6,245 nt of DNA, from contig UQHJ01000105.1 in NCBI GenBank assembly GCA_900540885.1, forward strand, positions 1 to 6,245, given 5' to 3'. Numbering within the stretch: position 1 is the stretch's first letter; each line of letters begins with the position of its first letter. The stretch is from an uncultured Prevotella sp. (GTDB lineage Bacteria; Bacteroidota; Bacteroidia; Bacteroidales; Bacteroidaceae). Shown here in pieces: positions 5,941 to 6,245 of the stretch. A model generated the notes under the pieces. That model saw only the letters and a list, made by a program, of their open reading frames with translations, was not told the DNA's origin and searched no databases. Position numbers and translations under genes: made by a program.

Positions 5941-6170
5941 AAATCAAGATTGAAACGCAAACAGACAACGGTTTTTTACTAAACTATCTGTTACTGATTT
6001 TTCCATACTACGCTTAGCAAATAATGTTCCTAACTTGTTGATTATAAACGGGTTGTAATTATTCTAAGCCACCCACGCGAACACTTGCTAACAACATTGC
6101 ATGCAGATTCTTACGCTCATCGTAGCTTATCATTTGACAAGCAAAAGAACGAAAAAGTTCGCTTTTTTTG
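5941..6170 (+). ncRNA. Candidate structured RNA or long 5' leader
   Basis: The stretch downstream of the promoter can form a long composite hairpin. GCTTAG (6012-6017) and AATAAT (6020-6025), with a CA bulge between them, pair with ATTATTCTAAGC (6058-6069). Inside, AACTTGTT (6032-6039) pairs with AACGGGTT (6047-6054) with two G-T(U) pairs around a 7-nt loop. A weaker 6-bp helix joins 5960-5965 to 5987-5992. Near the end lies a short GAAC/GTTC hairpin (6147-6150 with 6157-6160) and then T7 (6163-6169). I do not recognise a known RNA family. It could be a stand-alone small RNA of about 230 nt or a leader with an attenuator. Confidence 0.35.
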
Positions 6171-6177
6171 TGCAAAT
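6132..6177 (+). terminator. Possible weak terminator or attenuator
   Basis: GAAC (6147-6150) pairs with GTTC (6157-6160). Across a GC bulge, AAAA (6143-6146) can pair with the T-run at 6163-6169, and further out ATTTG (6132-6136) can pair with CAAAT (6173-6177). The T7 run sits in the 3' arm just after the GAAC/GTTC core, where an intrinsic terminator would release the transcript. The core stem is short, so this is a weak call. Confidence 0.3.
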
Positions 6178-6222
6178 AAATTGGACAACTTTGCATAACG
6201 AAAAATTCTAAAAGTTGTCCAA
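6163..6222 (+). promoter_or_regulatory. Promoter-like site within a 12-bp inverted repeat (operator-like)
   Basis: TTGGACAACTTT (6181-6192) is the exact reverse complement of AAAGTTGTCCAA (6211-6222), with an 18-nt spacer. The left half-site overlaps CAACTTTG (6186-6193), which matches the TAnnTTTG -7 box at all but its first base. A T-run (TTTT at 6163-6166) lies 19 nt upstream as a possible -33 element. A dimeric regulator bound here would cover the -7 box and the start point. The gene controlled would lie beyond 6245. A transposon end or simple hairpin are alternatives, but there is no T-run after the right arm. Confidence 0.45.
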
Positions 6223-6245
6223 AACGGAAAATTTCACACTGCGTT

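Larger units (their letters stand above)
5612..6245. other. 634-bp region without a convincing gene; signal-rich
   Basis: No ORF with protein-family character or a good start is present. What it does hold, listed separately, is a GC-rich palindrome, two AT-rich hairpins, a promoter with an exact -7 box, a strongly foldable stretch ending near a T7 run, and a second promoter-like site inside an inverted repeat at the right edge. The region is markedly more AT-rich than the genes to its left. A gene probably begins shortly beyond 6245. Confidence 0.75.

Noticed and set aside
6101..6211. 36-codon + strand open frame starting with ATG at 6101
   Set aside because: It reads through the hairpin, the T7 run and the second promoter-like box, lacks a start signal, and its product resembles AT-rich non-coding translation.

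Overview
The window looks like a chromosomal segment from the phylum Bacteroidota, most likely order Bacteroidales and Prevotella-like. The evidence is: promoters with a TAnnTTTG -7 box; A-rich start regions without Shine-Dalgarno sequences; an RNase H1 carrying an N-terminal viroplasmin-type domain; a lipobox galactanase of the type found in polysaccharide utilisation; and protein sequence in ArgS and MiaB typical of that phylum. The genus call is an inference. All four genes lie on the + strand and all appear intact.

Layout. Bases 1-113 hold a strong 12-bp hairpin, probably the end of an upstream transcript, and a likely promoter. Bases 114-1244 encode a GH53 endo-beta-1,4-galactanase lipoprotein. 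Bases 1245-1567 hold a short repeat remnant, a perfect 91-bp inverted repeat with a 32-nt loop, and the argS promoter. Bases 1568-3385 are argS. Bases 3386-3537 are almost wholly an array of 8-bp AGTTRACR units, seven in one orientation and about five in the other, forming a long palindrome. Bases 3538-4248 are the viroplasmin-RNase H gene, and 4289-5611 are miaB, 40 nt downstream.

Bases 5612-6245 contain no convincing gene but are rich in signals: a GC-rich dispersed-type palindrome, two AT-rich hairpins (one with a T5 tail), a promoter with an exact -7 box, a roughly 230-nt region that can fold strongly and ends near a T7 run, and at the right edge a second promoter-like site inside a 12-bp inverted repeat that resembles an operator.

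How the genes fit together. argS, the RNase H gene and miaB are housekeeping information-processing genes (tRNA charging, R-loop/RNA-DNA hybrid removal, tRNA A37 modification). The last two are probably co-transcribed. The GH53 gene has its own promoter and is functionally separate; no SusC/SusD partner is visible here. The most unusual material is between the genes: the spacers hold several unrelated palindromic repeat families, and the right end looks like an undescribed structured RNA or regulated leader.
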